Made by a program: the position numbers and the translations under genes. The notes under the pieces are model-generated. The model made no database searches. It was not told the DNA's origin and saw nothing but the letters and a program-made list of their open reading frames with translations. Of a DNA stretch of 64,000 bases, positions 45,145 to 54,321 are shown in pieces. The DNA is from Porphyridium purpureum (taxonomy: Eukaryota > Rhodophyta > Bangiophyceae > Porphyridiales > Porphyridiaceae): the NCBI GenBank assembly GCA_008690995.1, contig VRMN01000001.1, forward strand, positions 3,906,001 through 3,970,000, in the 5' to 3' direction. Position 1 is the first letter of the stretch, and each line of letters starts with the position of its first letter.

Positions 45145-46347
45145 ATGGAGACGGCGGCGTCGTGCAGCGCGTTTGTTCCAGGGGCAACAGTGGAGACGGG
45201 TTTCAAGGCAACGAGCAGGGATGGCGTCGCGCTGAGCAGGTGTCCCGGGGTATGTGCTCGTAGTATGGGCACGGGTGTGGCGTCGGCGCGCGCGCAGCGA
45301 AGCTCTCGGGCAGTTGTGCTCTGCATGGCGATGAAGAAACAGCCAGACGGGAAGTGGTCCTCGGACGATGAAGGCGAGACGTCGGCGTCAGACACGTCAG
45401 ATGCCGAGCTCTCTGAGGCGGAGAAGGCAGCCGGCTCCATGGAGAAAGGGACGCGGCGGGCGGGCGAGTCGCTCAAGGAGGGCACAGAGGAGGCTCGTGA
45501 CGCGTTGCAGGATGGTGCGGTCGAGGCGCGCGCGTCTGTCGAGGAGGGTTTCTCGGAGGCGCGCAGTTCTCTCGAAACGGGTGCGAGCGACGCGCGCTCT
45601 TCGTTAGAGGAGGGTGCCGAGAAAGTGCAATCTGAAATGGAGAAGCGGGCGTCCGCGCTCAAGTCGCGGTTGGACAGCGAGTTCCCGCCCAAGGACCCCG
45701 GCATGTCAGCTGGCGAAAAGGCCAGCAAGAAGGAGGAGTTGCGGTCTGCGTCGGCCGACGTCCTCAAAACCCGCCTTGTCACGCTCGCCGCTGCGTCAAA
45801 TCGTGGGCAGAGCGCGTCCGTGACTCAGCGAGACCTCATTGAAGTGCTTGCGAAACGGCTGGAGGAGCTGAACCCGAATCCGGATCCGGTTGACATGCCA
45901 ATGATTGACGGCGTGTGGGATCTGATCTACTCGAGCACGCAGTTGTACAAGACCAGCCCGTTCCTGCTCGGTGCGGCGACGCCGCTGGTGCAGGTGGGCC
46001 TGGTGCGTCAAACGATCTTTGTGGACAGTGGCGAAGCGATCAACGAGGTGAGCGTAACGTCTTTCCCGGCCATCTCTGGGCGGGTCATAACGACTATGCG
46101 CATCGCACCTGTAAGCGGCAAACGCCTAGAGTGCAAGGTCGAGAAGACCGAACTCAAGGGTGGATCGATTGCAGGCCGCCTCGACATTGGCATGCTCGAT
46201 GTGGACATTCCAGTGCAGCAAGTTGTTGAGCGACTGAATGGCACTGTTCCAGAAACTTTCTTCGACACGGTGTACCTGGATGATCTCATGCGCATCAGCC
46301 GCAGCAAGAACGGAGCTCTTTACATCTTTGTCAAGGAGGGTAAGTAG
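45145..46347 (+). CDS. Plastid-lipid-associated protein (fibrillin/PAP) with 11-residue helical repeats
   Basis: A 400-aa plastid protein. Residues 1-80 form a transit peptide with an early Phe (METAASCSAFVPGATVETG), typical of red-lineage plastid import. An acidic Ser/Asp/Glu stretch follows (about 85-100). Residues 102-167 are six consecutive 11-residue units of the form GxxxARxxLxx, like group 3 LEA or apolipoprotein helices. The PAP/fibrillin domain (about 215-398) includes IDGVWDLIYSSTQLYKTSPF, the lipocalin-like start, and ends with FFDTVYLDDLMRISRSKNGALYIFVK (conserved D-x-x-RI-R). Fibrillins bind lipids at plastoglobules and thylakoids. ATG 45145 is chosen since the upstream in-frame codon is GTG. 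Confidence 0.92.
   Translation: METAASCSAFVPGATVETGFKATSRDGVALSRCPGVCARSMGTGVASARAQRSSRAVVLCMAMKKQPDGKWSSDDEGETSASDTSDAELSEAEKAAGSMEKGTRRAGESLKEGTEEARDALQDGAVEARASVEEGFSEARSSLETGASDARSSLEEGAEKVQSEMEKRASALKSRLDSEFPPKDPGMSAGEKASKKEELRSASADVLKTRLVTLAAASNRGQSASVTQRDLIEVLAKRLEELNPNPDPVDMPMIDGVWDLIYSSTQLYKTSPFLLGAATPLVQVGLVRQTIFVDSGEAINEVSVTSFPAISGRVITTMRIAPVSGKRLECKVEKTELKGGSIAGRLDIGMLDVDIPVQQVVERLNGTVPETFFDTVYLDDLMRISRSKNGALYIFVKEGK
45448..45645 (+). repeat. Six 11-codon repeats in fibrillin gene
   Basis: Six in-frame 33-base units without gaps. Encoded units run GTRRAGESLKE, GTEEARDALQD, GAVEARASVEE, GFSEARSSLET, GASDARSSLEE, GAEKVQSEMEK. The 11-residue period fits a right-handed or lipid-binding amphipathic helix. 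DNA identity is lower than protein pattern identity, so the repeats are old and selected. Confidence 0.85.
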
Positions 46348-46696
46348 ACTGTCTTGCCGACCGCCAGCACGAGCCTGACGGATTCAGTACTGCGTTTGAC
46401 TCTGTAGTAAAGAAATGAGAAAAAGGAGAAGCAAAAGCGAAAACAGTATTGAGCAATTCTTCTATTCGAAGGACACGCTGAAACCGCACAAGGAGACAGA
46501 AGACGCCAACGAGTGTCTTGCGCCACAGAGTCCAGCCTCTGCTAGCGCGTGGCGCGCTCGTCTAAACTCATCGCGATTCCAAACAGCTGAACCGAAATGA
46601 AATTGCGCGCCAAACCGTTTCGGACCAATTGTTTCTCTGGCGGCACGGCAGAGTGCGCGGCCGGCATGCACGTCTGCGCGCTTCGGTGTTCGTGCG
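46348..46696. other. Intergenic region, fibrillin / topoisomerase II
   Basis: 349 bases between same-strand genes. No TATA box, no GTACAGT word and no GA leader. Short frames lack protein-like features. Confidence 0.5.
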
Positions 46697-49600
46697 ATGT
46701 GGGCGCGCACATGGTGTGCGCGCGGCTTGCAGAGTGAGGTCGGGCGAGTACGGCGCGCACTGGCATCAAAGGCCAAACGCAATGCAGACGGTTCGTCCAA
46801 CGCCGCCGCGTATGAAAAGCTGTCGCCGATCGAGCATGTGCTTCGTCGGCCAGAGGTGTATCTGGGCCCCATGGAGCCAGAAGTGCGCACCTTGTGGCTT
46901 CCGGAAACAGGCGCGCCAGCATCGGCGACGTCGCTGCCCATATTTAGACCACAAAAGGTCGAAGTGGTGCCGGCGTTCCTGAGGATTTGCGATGAGATTC
47001 TCGTCAACGCGAGCGATAATGTGCTTCGTGGCGCGCATACTTCTCGCATCGAAGTCACGCATACTCGCAAGGGTGCAAGCTTCCAACTGTCAGTGAAAAA
47101 TGACGGCTTTCCGCCGCCTCTGGAAATGCACCCAAAGGAAAAGATGCTCGTTCCGGAGATGCTGTTCGGCACACTGCTGACCGGGTCGAATTTTGATCTG
47201 GCTGACGCTGCAGTGGATGCAGTGACGTCTACTTCGCCCACGAAAAGCGCCAAAGCTGCCAAGCGATTTACGGGTGGTCGCCATGGCTATGGGGCAAAGC
47301 TGACGAACATTATGTCGCACCGCTTCCGCGTGCACATTTCGGACCCGGTTACGCGCCAGACCTACACGCAGCGGTGGACGAACAACATGCAGAGCACTAG
47401 TGGGCCTTTACTCGAGGCATGGCAGGATCCAGCGCCAAAGATGAACGGAAGAGGAAAGGGAAGGGCCGCAGGGGCCTTTACTCTAATAGAATTCGAGCCG
47501 GACCTGTCCCGTTTTGGAATGACCAAGTGCGACGACGTTACAATTGCCTGTTTGGAACGGCGAGTGTGGGACCTTGCAGCATGTCTGGCAAGCTTCCAGA
47601 CCAATGTACTGCTCAATGGTCGCAACCTATCTGAACATGTGAAATCGTTTGCATCCTATGCCGAACTGCATGGGGAGATGAGCGATGCTTCTCTTCGCCG
47701 GCACAGTGGCAGTGAGTCGGACGTCGAAGCGGTGGTACCAGCTGTTGGAAAGGCTCAAGGAAGTGCAGATAGGTGTGCGGTGTGGAAGACAACCGACTTT
47801 GATGTGGTTGTGCGTGAACAAACACGCGCGGAGATTGAGGCCGACGCGCCGGATGTGTCATTTGTGAACTGTGTCCACACGCATCGTGGCGGGAAGCATG
47901 TACAAGCGGTGCGCCGGCAGCTGGTGGACGCCATCAGCAAGACGTTTGCGACGAGTACTGTCAAGCCGAGCACCGCACAAATCAACCAAGCGATGATGGT
48001 CTTTGTGAACGCGCGGCTGGATAAGCCGCATTTTGAGTCGCAGAGCAAAGAAATGCTCAGCTCGCATCTCCCCGACCACTCGAGTAAGGGAGAGGCGTCG
48101 CTTCTTGCGCTATCGAATGGTTTTGTTGCACAGGTGCTGAAGAAGACACGCGTTCTAGACACACTACGCGCTCAAGTCCGGGATCAAGAAGAATTGCGCT
48201 TTAGACGCGCTTCTAAATCATTGACGGCGCGGGGTAATGATGCACAAAGACGGCTGCAGAACCGACTGGATTTTGTCAAATTGGAGGATGCAGATGCGGC
48301 TGGCCACTCGAGCAAGCGCGAAGCTCAAAAGTGCACGCTGATCCTCACGGAGGGAGACTCTGCCCGCGCGACCGCGCTGGCCGGTTTGTCCGTGCTTAAG
48401 CACGGTCGCAAGTACTTTGGTGTCTTTCCGCTGCGCGGGAAACCGCTGAACGTGCGCGAGTGCAGTTTGGACACCATTCGCAAGAACGCCGAGTGCATGG
48501 CTATCATTCGCATCCTAGGTTTGAAAGCAGGTGAGGATTATTCCACCGCGGAGTCGCGCAAGACGCTTCGGTATGGCAAGGTTATGATTATGGCTGATCA
48601 GGACTATGACGGTGACCACATCAAAGGGTTGCTGCTCAATTTTTTCGACGCATTGTTTCCATCCTTGCTCAAGCCGATCAAAGCTGAAGGCTTTGCTCCG
48701 GACGGTAACTTTGTCAAGGTTTTCAACACCCCATTGATCAAAGCATTTTTGAAAGGAAAGGATCCTTCGTCAAACCCTCCAGTCCGAAAAGGCAAGTTCA
48801 AGAGGACCCGCCCTGGGAAAGAATCAGCGGGTCTTGCAGACTCCGCAGCAGCAGAGGATGCTACTGCAGAGAAAGTACATCGGGAATTTTTTCAAGTGAG
48901 CGACTTTGAAAAGTTCTTTGCACCGCTGAGTGTTGCCGAGCGGAAGAAATATCAAGTCAAGTACTACAAGGGACTTGGAACAAGCACACGTGCTGAATCG
49001 CAAGAGTATTTCAAGGCGCTGGAGAAATACTGCAATACAATGGCATGGGGCGCCGGCGATGAACAGCTTCTAGACATGGCATTTAACAAGCATCGTGCAG
49101 ATGACCGCAAGCAATGGATGCTGGGCACTTTCAACCACACGGGCGCTCAGGCTTCCTCTTCAGTTGACCCCCAGCTGTCTCCCTTCTCGTCGAGCGGGGT
49201 GATGCCGGTATCGCAGTTTGTCATGAGTCAGCTGCGCGAGTTCAGTCTTTATGGTACAAAACGCTCGCTGCCGAGCGTGATCGACGGACTCAAGCCAGCG
49301 ACGAGGAAGATTTTATACGCTGCGTTTAAAAAGCAGATCTATTCAAAGCGCTCGGAGATGAAAGTGTCACAGCTCAGCGCATTCACGTCTGAGATCACCG
49401 AGTATCGGCACGGTGAAGACAGTCTGAACCAAACGGTAATTCGCATGGCGCAAGGTTTTGTGGGCTCGAACAATTATCCGCTTCTGCAAGCAAATGGTCA
49501 GTTTGGAACGCGCCTGGTGGGTGGCGCAGACGCCGCGGCGCCTCGCTACTTGTACACCTTCCTAAGTTCCATCACGCCTTTTCTTTTCCGAAGGGAGGAC

Positions 49601-50653
49601 GAGCCGCTGCTCGAGCATGCCGAGGAAGACGGCTCCCTGGTCGAGCCCGTTATCTATTTCCCTATCGTGCCGGTACTCTTGCTGAATGGGGTATCTGGCA
49701 TTGGCATCGGGTGGAGCACAGAAATACCGGGCTATCGCATAGAAAGCATTGTGGCCAACTTGCGCCGCTTCTTGGATTCCAAGCCAATGAATGTTAAGAT
49801 GGTTCCTTTTGTACGCGGGTTTAAGGGAACCATTGAGCAAGTCAAAAAGAGTAGCTCAGCGAATGATGAGTTTGTGGCTCGCGGAGTGCTCGAGAAGAGC
49901 GGCTTCAACGTGCACATCAAGGAGCTTCCGCCCGGTGTTTGGACCGAAACTTATCGAAAATTCTTGGACTCGAAGCTTGTGCAAGCAAACCTCCCGCTCG
50001 AGAGCGTCCGCGATCTGTACACGGACACGGATATCCACTTCCACGTCACAATGTCAGCTGAAACGCTTGCGCAAGGGGAAGACCGCAAAGGAGGTCTGCA
50101 CGGATACTTGAACTTGGAGAACGTGATCCGTTTAACGAACATGCATGCGTTCGACGTCACGCAAACTTTGCGTCAGTACAGCTCACCGTATGCGATTCTC
50201 GAAGAATTTGCGCATGTGCGGCTGGCCAAGTACGCCGAGCGCAAAGCGTTCATGACAGCGCGGTTGGAACAAGACGTCCGGCGGATGAAGAACCGTGTGC
50301 GCTTTGTGCGCCTGGTGTGTGACGGCGAGCTACGTGTGCTTGCTTCCGAGCTGGACGTGCTGGTCGAACGACTTGAGCACTTGAAATTCGACCGTGAATT
50401 GGACGACGAGTCCGGCAGCCCACCCGGCAGTGGCGGAAACGGTGCCGGTGGGTATGGCTACCTTCTGAAGACCGATCTGCTGCAGCTCACGAAGGAAAAG
50501 GCGCAGCTTCTGTACGATAAGGAGCGTGCCTTGTCTTTGGAGCTCGAGGAGCTTCGACGCACGGAACCACAGCAGATGTGGGCGCGCGAGCTCGACGAAC
50601 TGATGGCGCATCTTGGCCCGCTCGCTGCAAACGCCAATGCACCACTAAGTTGA
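46697..50653 (+). CDS. DNA topoisomerase II (eukaryotic type), lacking C-terminal domain
   Basis: A 1318-aa type IIA topoisomerase that passes one DNA duplex through another using ATP. The GHKL ATPase starts near residue 40 (LSPIEHVLRRPEVYLGPME); the ATP loop reads GGRHGYGAKLTNI near 195. TOPRIM motifs are LILTEGDSARA (about 550) and MADQDYDGDHIKG (about 632). The cleavage domain has the catalytic Tyr at about 951 in AAPRYLYTF. The protein ends just after the C-gate (MWARELDELMAHLGP), so the long charged C-terminal tail with nuclear signals found in yeast or human Top2 is missing. The first 28 residues (MWARTWCARGLQSEVGRVRR) are Arg-rich with one acidic residue, like a mitochondrial presequence. 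An organellar form is therefore possible. Confidence 0.95.
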   Translation: MWARTWCARGLQSEVGRVRRALASKAKRNADGSSNAAAYEKLSPIEHVLRRPEVYLGPMEPEVRTLWLPETGAPASATSLPIFRPQKVEVVPAFLRICDEILVNASDNVLRGAHTSRIEVTHTRKGASFQLSVKNDGFPPPLEMHPKEKMLVPEMLFGTLLTGSNFDLADAAVDAVTSTSPTKSAKAAKRFTGGRHGYGAKLTNIMSHRFRVHISDPVTRQTYTQRWTNNMQSTSGPLLEAWQDPAPKMNGRGKGRAAGAFTLIEFEPDLSRFGMTKCDDVTIACLERRVWDLAACLASFQTNVLLNGRNLSEHVKSFASYAELHGEMSDASLRRHSGSESDVEAVVPAVGKAQGSADRCAVWKTTDFDVVVREQTRAEIEADAPDVSFVNCVHTHRGGKHVQAVRRQLVDAISKTFATSTVKPSTAQINQAMMVFVNARLDKPHFESQSKEMLSSHLPDHSSKGEASLLALSNGFVAQVLKKTRVLDTLRAQVRDQEELRFRRASKSLTARGNDAQRRLQNRLDFVKLEDADAAGHSSKREAQKCTLILTEGDSARATALAGLSVLKHGRKYFGVFPLRGKPLNVRECSLDTIRKNAECMAIIRILGLKAGEDYSTAESRKTLRYGKVMIMADQDYDGDHIKGLLLNFFDALFPSLLKPIKAEGFAPDGNFVKVFNTPLIKAFLKGKDPSSNPPVRKGKFKRTRPGKESAGLADSAAAEDATAEKVHREFFQVSDFEKFFAPLSVAERKKYQVKYYKGLGTSTRAESQEYFKALEKYCNTMAWGAGDEQLLDMAFNKHRADDRKQWMLGTFNHTGAQASSSVDPQLSPFSSSGVMPVSQFVMSQLREFSLYGTKRSLPSVIDGLKPATRKILYAAFKKQIYSKRSEMKVSQLSAFTSEITEYRHGEDSLNQTVIRMAQGFVGSNNYPLLQANGQFGTRLVGGADAAAPRYLYTFLSSITPFLFRREDEPLLEHAEEDGSLVEPVIYFPIVPVLLLNGVSGIGIGWSTEIPGYRIESIVANLRRFLDSKPMNVKMVPFVRGFKGTIEQVKKSSSANDEFVARGVLEKSGFNVHIKELPPGVWTETYRKFLDSKLVQANLPLESVRDLYTDTDIHFHVTMSAETLAQGEDRKGGLHGYLNLENVIRLTNMHAFDVTQTLRQYSSPYAILEEFAHVRLAKYAERKAFMTARLEQDVRRMKNRVRFVRLVCDGELRVLASELDVLVERLEHLKFDRELDDESGSPPGSGGNGAGGYGYLLKTDLLQLTKEKAQLLYDKERALSLELEELRRTEPQQMWARELDELMAHLGPLAANANAPLS

Positions 50654-50844
50654 TTGAAAATGTACAGTTGTTCGTTAACCTGTGTTAGACCGCTAACTGT
50701 ACCTAACTCTCTCACTCTCTATAAAAGCAACGATTCTGCGGAGGATTCCAGAAACACCTTGCTGTGAGAAACGGAGGAGGGAAAAGTAGAGGGGAAAGAG
50801 GAGGGAAAGAGAGAGAGAAGAGAGGAAGAGAGGAGGAAGAGAAG
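50654..50844 (+). promoter_or_regulatory. BI-1 promoter with TATA box
   Basis: GTACAGTT (50662-50669) lies 8 bases after the topoisomerase stop and AACTGTAC (50695-50702) follows in the opposite sense. TATAAAAG is at 50720-50727, 118 bases before the ATG, and a strongly GA-rich leader (50770-50842) runs up to the ATG. The promoter therefore probably overlaps the 3' region of the topoisomerase gene. Confidence 0.55.
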
Positions 50845-51645
50845 ATGTCTGGGATGAGTTTTGATATGGGGTCCTTGGCCTTGGAATTGCCGCCGCATGT
50901 GCGGTACCATGTCAAGTCGGTGTACAGTGCGCTGGCGATGTTGCTGGCGGCCATGGCGTGCGGGTTGGGTGTGAATCTGTACGTGCGGCTGCCGAACATC
51001 TTGATGGCGATGTCAACGTTTGGGTCCATGGTATACTTTTCCACCATCCCGGCGTCGCCGCAGAACTTGTCCAAACGAACCGGGGTGCTCCTGTTGTTTG
51101 CGTTTTGCTCGGGCGCATCCCTTGCTTTGCTGGGCGCGTCGGAGTACATCCTCTTTGTGGCCGTGACGGCCACAGCGATTATGTTTGCGTGTTTCTCCGG
51201 CGCCGCGTTGTTTGCGAAGCGCAGGTCCTACTTGTACTTGGGCGCCGTGCTGAGCTCGGCAATGTCCATGATGTTCTGGTTCGGTATGGCATCGTGGATG
51301 TTCCCTAATCGGATGAACTATCTCTTGCAGCTGTACGGCGGACTGCTCCTCTTTTCCGGCTACGTGGTGTATGACACGCAGCTGATTGTGGAACGCGCAT
51401 GCAGCGAGGAGAAGCCAGACGTCCTGAGCGACGCCATGAAATTGTTCATGGACTTTGTCGCCATGCTGAGGCGCGTGATCATCATTCTGATGGAGCGCGA
51501 GCGGAGCAAGAAGTCAAGCTCCCAACACCGTGGTGCATACAGCCACGGTGCGTACAGCGGACGACCGGGCTATGGCTCGTACTCCCGAGGTTACAACTCG
51601 TATGGCAGCGGCCGCGGCATGCGCGGCTCTGCCCAGTTTTATTGA
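50845..51645 (+). CDS. Bax inhibitor-1 family membrane protein (TMBIM6-like)
   Basis: A 266-aa multi-span protein of the ER membrane family that regulates calcium leak and stress-induced cell death. Six to seven hydrophobic segments lie between about residues 27 and 215; the family's central helices are visible in SMSMMFWFGMASWMFP and LYGGLLLFSGYVVYDTQLIVE, where the D-T-Q-x-I-x-E block is diagnostic. An unusual C-terminal tail of ~40 residues is rich in Gly, Tyr, Ser and Arg (GAYSHGAYSGRPGYG), in place of the short charged end of animal and plant BI-1. Start ATG 50845 (MSGMSFDMG) follows a GA-only leader. Confidence 0.93.
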   Translation: MSGMSFDMGSLALELPPHVRYHVKSVYSALAMLLAAMACGLGVNLYVRLPNILMAMSTFGSMVYFSTIPASPQNLSKRTGVLLLFAFCSGASLALLGASEYILFVAVTATAIMFACFSGAALFAKRRSYLYLGAVLSSAMSMMFWFGMASWMFPNRMNYLLQLYGGLLLFSGYVVYDTQLIVERACSEEKPDVLSDAMKLFMDFVAMLRRVIIILMERERSKKSSSQHRGAYSHGAYSGRPGYGSYSRGYNSYGSGRGMRGSAQFY

Positions 51646-51747
51646 TGAGTCCTTTACTTTGTGGGTGTCCGGGAAAAAGTTGAGACGGAGAATATAAATT
51701 GCAGGATCTCTTGTTTTATACTTTCCGACCAGAAGTTGGACCTCCTG

Positions 51748-52569
51748 CTATTCAGCTGGGCCAATGGTCACTGCCGTGCGATGTAGAGTCGGTGTGAGCG
51801 CCTCTTGAAGCATAAATTGCGCGACGTCGGCCTTGGAAATATCATATCCTCCCATCCTTCCGTTGTATCCGGCAAAGACCCCATCCTCACGCGAGCGCAG
51901 AATCTTCCACTTGCCCGCCGGCGGTTCGGACGGCGTGATACCGACGGGGCGGACCAGCAAGTAGTCAATGCACTTGTTTTGCTCGTTCTCCACCACCTCT
52001 GCCTCCATTGCAAGCAGGTCTGCGTGCACCGAACGCATCAGCGTGCGGAGCAAGAACGCCCAGAGCACTCGAATGCCCGTGAAGGGCATAAAGTCGTCCC
52101 CGATTCCCATTGAGGAGAGCAGCACGAGGCGCTGCACGCCAGCCGCATTCATCGCAGCGCATGTCACTGACGCGCCCTTCGCGAGCCAGCGCGGGAGCTC
52201 CGGCTGCCGCGAGGCCAAGCACGCAATGACCGCCTGCACGCTTCCCTTTTGCAACACGTCCTGCAAGGTTTTCTGAGCCGCCGGTGCGTCATCGACGTCG
52301 ATCTCATTAAAGCTCCACTCGTCTGTCGCCTTCTCCGGGCTCAGATCACCCAGCGCGTCGCAAACTTGCTTGTGAAGCTCCGGGTACGTAATATCTGTGC
52401 TCTCTGCGCCTGTGACCGTTGGCACTGCCTGCTTAAACGTGCCCGAGTGCATTGCCACCACGCACACGCGCGCGTTCATGCGGCGGGCGTGCATGACTGC
52501 GCATTTGCCGACATCGCCAAACCCGCCCACTGTCGAGTAAAGAATCGCTACTGCGCCGTTCGACGCCAT
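51748..52569 (-). CDS. Atypical SDR / NmrA-like Rossmann-fold protein
   Basis: A 273-aa NAD(P)-binding protein. The N-terminal strand-loop reads AVAILYSTVGGFGDVGKCAV, a glycine-rich dinucleotide loop altered from GxxGxxG. Later blocks match atypical short-chain dehydrogenases: VQAVIACLASR, AAMNAAGVQRLVLLSSMGIGDD (strand with SS), DYLLVRPVGITPSEPPAGKW and ISKADVAQFMLQEAL. The catalytic YxxxK pair is not seen, so it may bind a dinucleotide for regulation or electron transfer instead of acting as a dehydrogenase. No targeting sequence is visible. ATG 52569 is chosen; the upstream GTG is not. Function unknown. It converges on the BI-1 gene with 102 bases between. Confidence 0.78.
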   Translation of the reverse strand: MASNGAVAILYSTVGGFGDVGKCAVMHARRMNARVCVVAMHSGTFKQAVPTVTGAESTDITYPELHKQVCDALGDLSPEKATDEWSFNEIDVDDAPAAQKTLQDVLQKGSVQAVIACLASRQPELPRWLAKGASVTCAAMNAAGVQRLVLLSSMGIGDDFMPFTGIRVLWAFLLRTLMRSVHADLLAMEAEVVENEQNKCIDYLLVRPVGITPSEPPAGKWKILRSREDGVFAGYNGRMGGYDISKADVAQFMLQEALTPTLHRTAVTIGPAE

Positions 52570-54321
52570 TGCGTGAACCCCCACGCGCACACAAGTTCAA
52601 CCGTCACGTCGCTGTCCGCTCAAATCCGGCAGATGCTCAACTGAACACTACTCGAGAGCGGTGCTTGGTTGCGCGTGATTGACTCGTCCTGCATCTTCCG
52701 CACGTCCACACACGGCGCGAAACAAAAACGGGATTCTCAGAGTCGCGCGTGCATCGCCACATGTATCTTTAGATGCCGCCGCGCTTGTCCAATATACCGA
52801 TGTGAATGAGGCTTCAATATCCTTCGCCACGTCGGGCGCAACACTGGGCGCTATGTATGCGGCTGGTGTTTTCGACATCATGCGCGTATGTTGTCGGGAC
52901 CCTTATGTAGCTGAGGAATAAGCTGACGATATATCAAGCTGCTGGGTACGAGATGATAAACATGATCGCGATTCTTTATCATGACTGCCGGTGCCACTCC
53001 CCTTCCGAGTCACGACTTTATGTTCAAATGTCAAGACGCGCTCGTGCCGTGTTCGCGGCACATACAGTCACCTTTTTATTTGTGCGTCCTTCTCCAACCA
53101 TGAATGACGCACAGCCACAAAAAGGTTCCCCCCAGCAGACCGCAAATGGGGAAAATCATGCGACATAAATCCAGACACACAACGACGTGTCGACCTCATC
53201 CACGTTGGGATTCACATCGGCTCATCCACACACACACACACGGCGACGAGCGCCACCACATCCACCACGTCCACCACTGCCAGTTCCTTCACCGCCACAA
53301 CCACCACGCCATCGCACGACAAACATGCCCCTCACCTCCGACTTGAATCCGGAGCTCATCACCGCGACGTGGTGTTGCTTGTCCTGTTTGCGCGCGCGCA
53401 TCGCCGCCACACGCCGACCCGACACGCAAATATGACGTGGCGAGCTCCGACACTCAGCACCGCCACGCCGTGCGTACAGTTCTCTTCCGCCACTGCCACG
53501 CCCACCCCGCGCTGCCTCACTCGACAAAGGTACAGCTGTATCGAGCCGTCGTCTGTATGAATTCGCGTGTTTTCATATGCGCACACCCCGTCCAGGCTCC
53601 TCCACCCTGCACGAATCCGACGCGACGCCGAAATGATGATTAGGCCAGGCGCTTGTTCTACACAGGAGTCGGAGAAACACACATACACTTGGCGCACGTA
53701 TCTTATGATCGTTCTGTGCAAGGGAAGGGTCCTTTTTGCTTTGGTTTCTGTTGGTTGTGGTGATGAGGTATGACGGAGAACGTAGGGAGCAGGGGGAGGA
53801 TCTTGGCATCATCACCATCGTCATCCTCCCTTGTGGAGAAGGAGCGAGCGTGTGTCTAGTAAAACATGGGTGTTTTTATACGAAGGAGGAGACGAATCGG
53901 CGGGGTGGTCCGCGGGGGTGGGTGTGTGCGTGTGTGCGTGTATGTTTTGTATGTGTGCTGCGACGTGGAAGAGTGTTTAGGGGGTATGTTTGACTGAGAG
54001 TGGAGCGTCTTGTGAGAAGAGGGGTTGTGAGGTGCGTGTATAGAAAAGGTGCGGAGGGGATGAGGGGACGAGGGGGAGGGAGCCTGCGAGAAGGGAAGGG
54101 CAGAGGGCAAAGCGGTGCCGAGTGGGAACGAGCAAGAGACACGGGGGGCGTGTTCTTGTCGGGTGGGACGTAAGGGACACGGGGAAAGGAGGGGGAAGGG
54201 TTGGACGAGGGGTTATAGGGGCGGGAACAGGGAGCGGGTGGGGGGTGGGAGTGCCGGGACGTCCGAGAGGGGACGTGTGGCTGGGGAGGAGAAGCGGTGG
54301 TGAGTAACACGAAGAAGGAAG
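52570..54321. other. 1.75-kb divergent intergenic region
   Basis: No credible gene. It holds an AC/CCACCA-rich stretch (about 53225-53320), GTACAGTT at 53474-53481, and from about 54045 to 54300 a very G-rich purine leader on the plus strand with many GGG runs that could form G-quadruplexes in the RNA of the cyclin-box gene. Several open frames on the minus strand in this part are Pro/His/Ser-rich products of the G-rich leader and not proteins. Confidence 0.5.
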
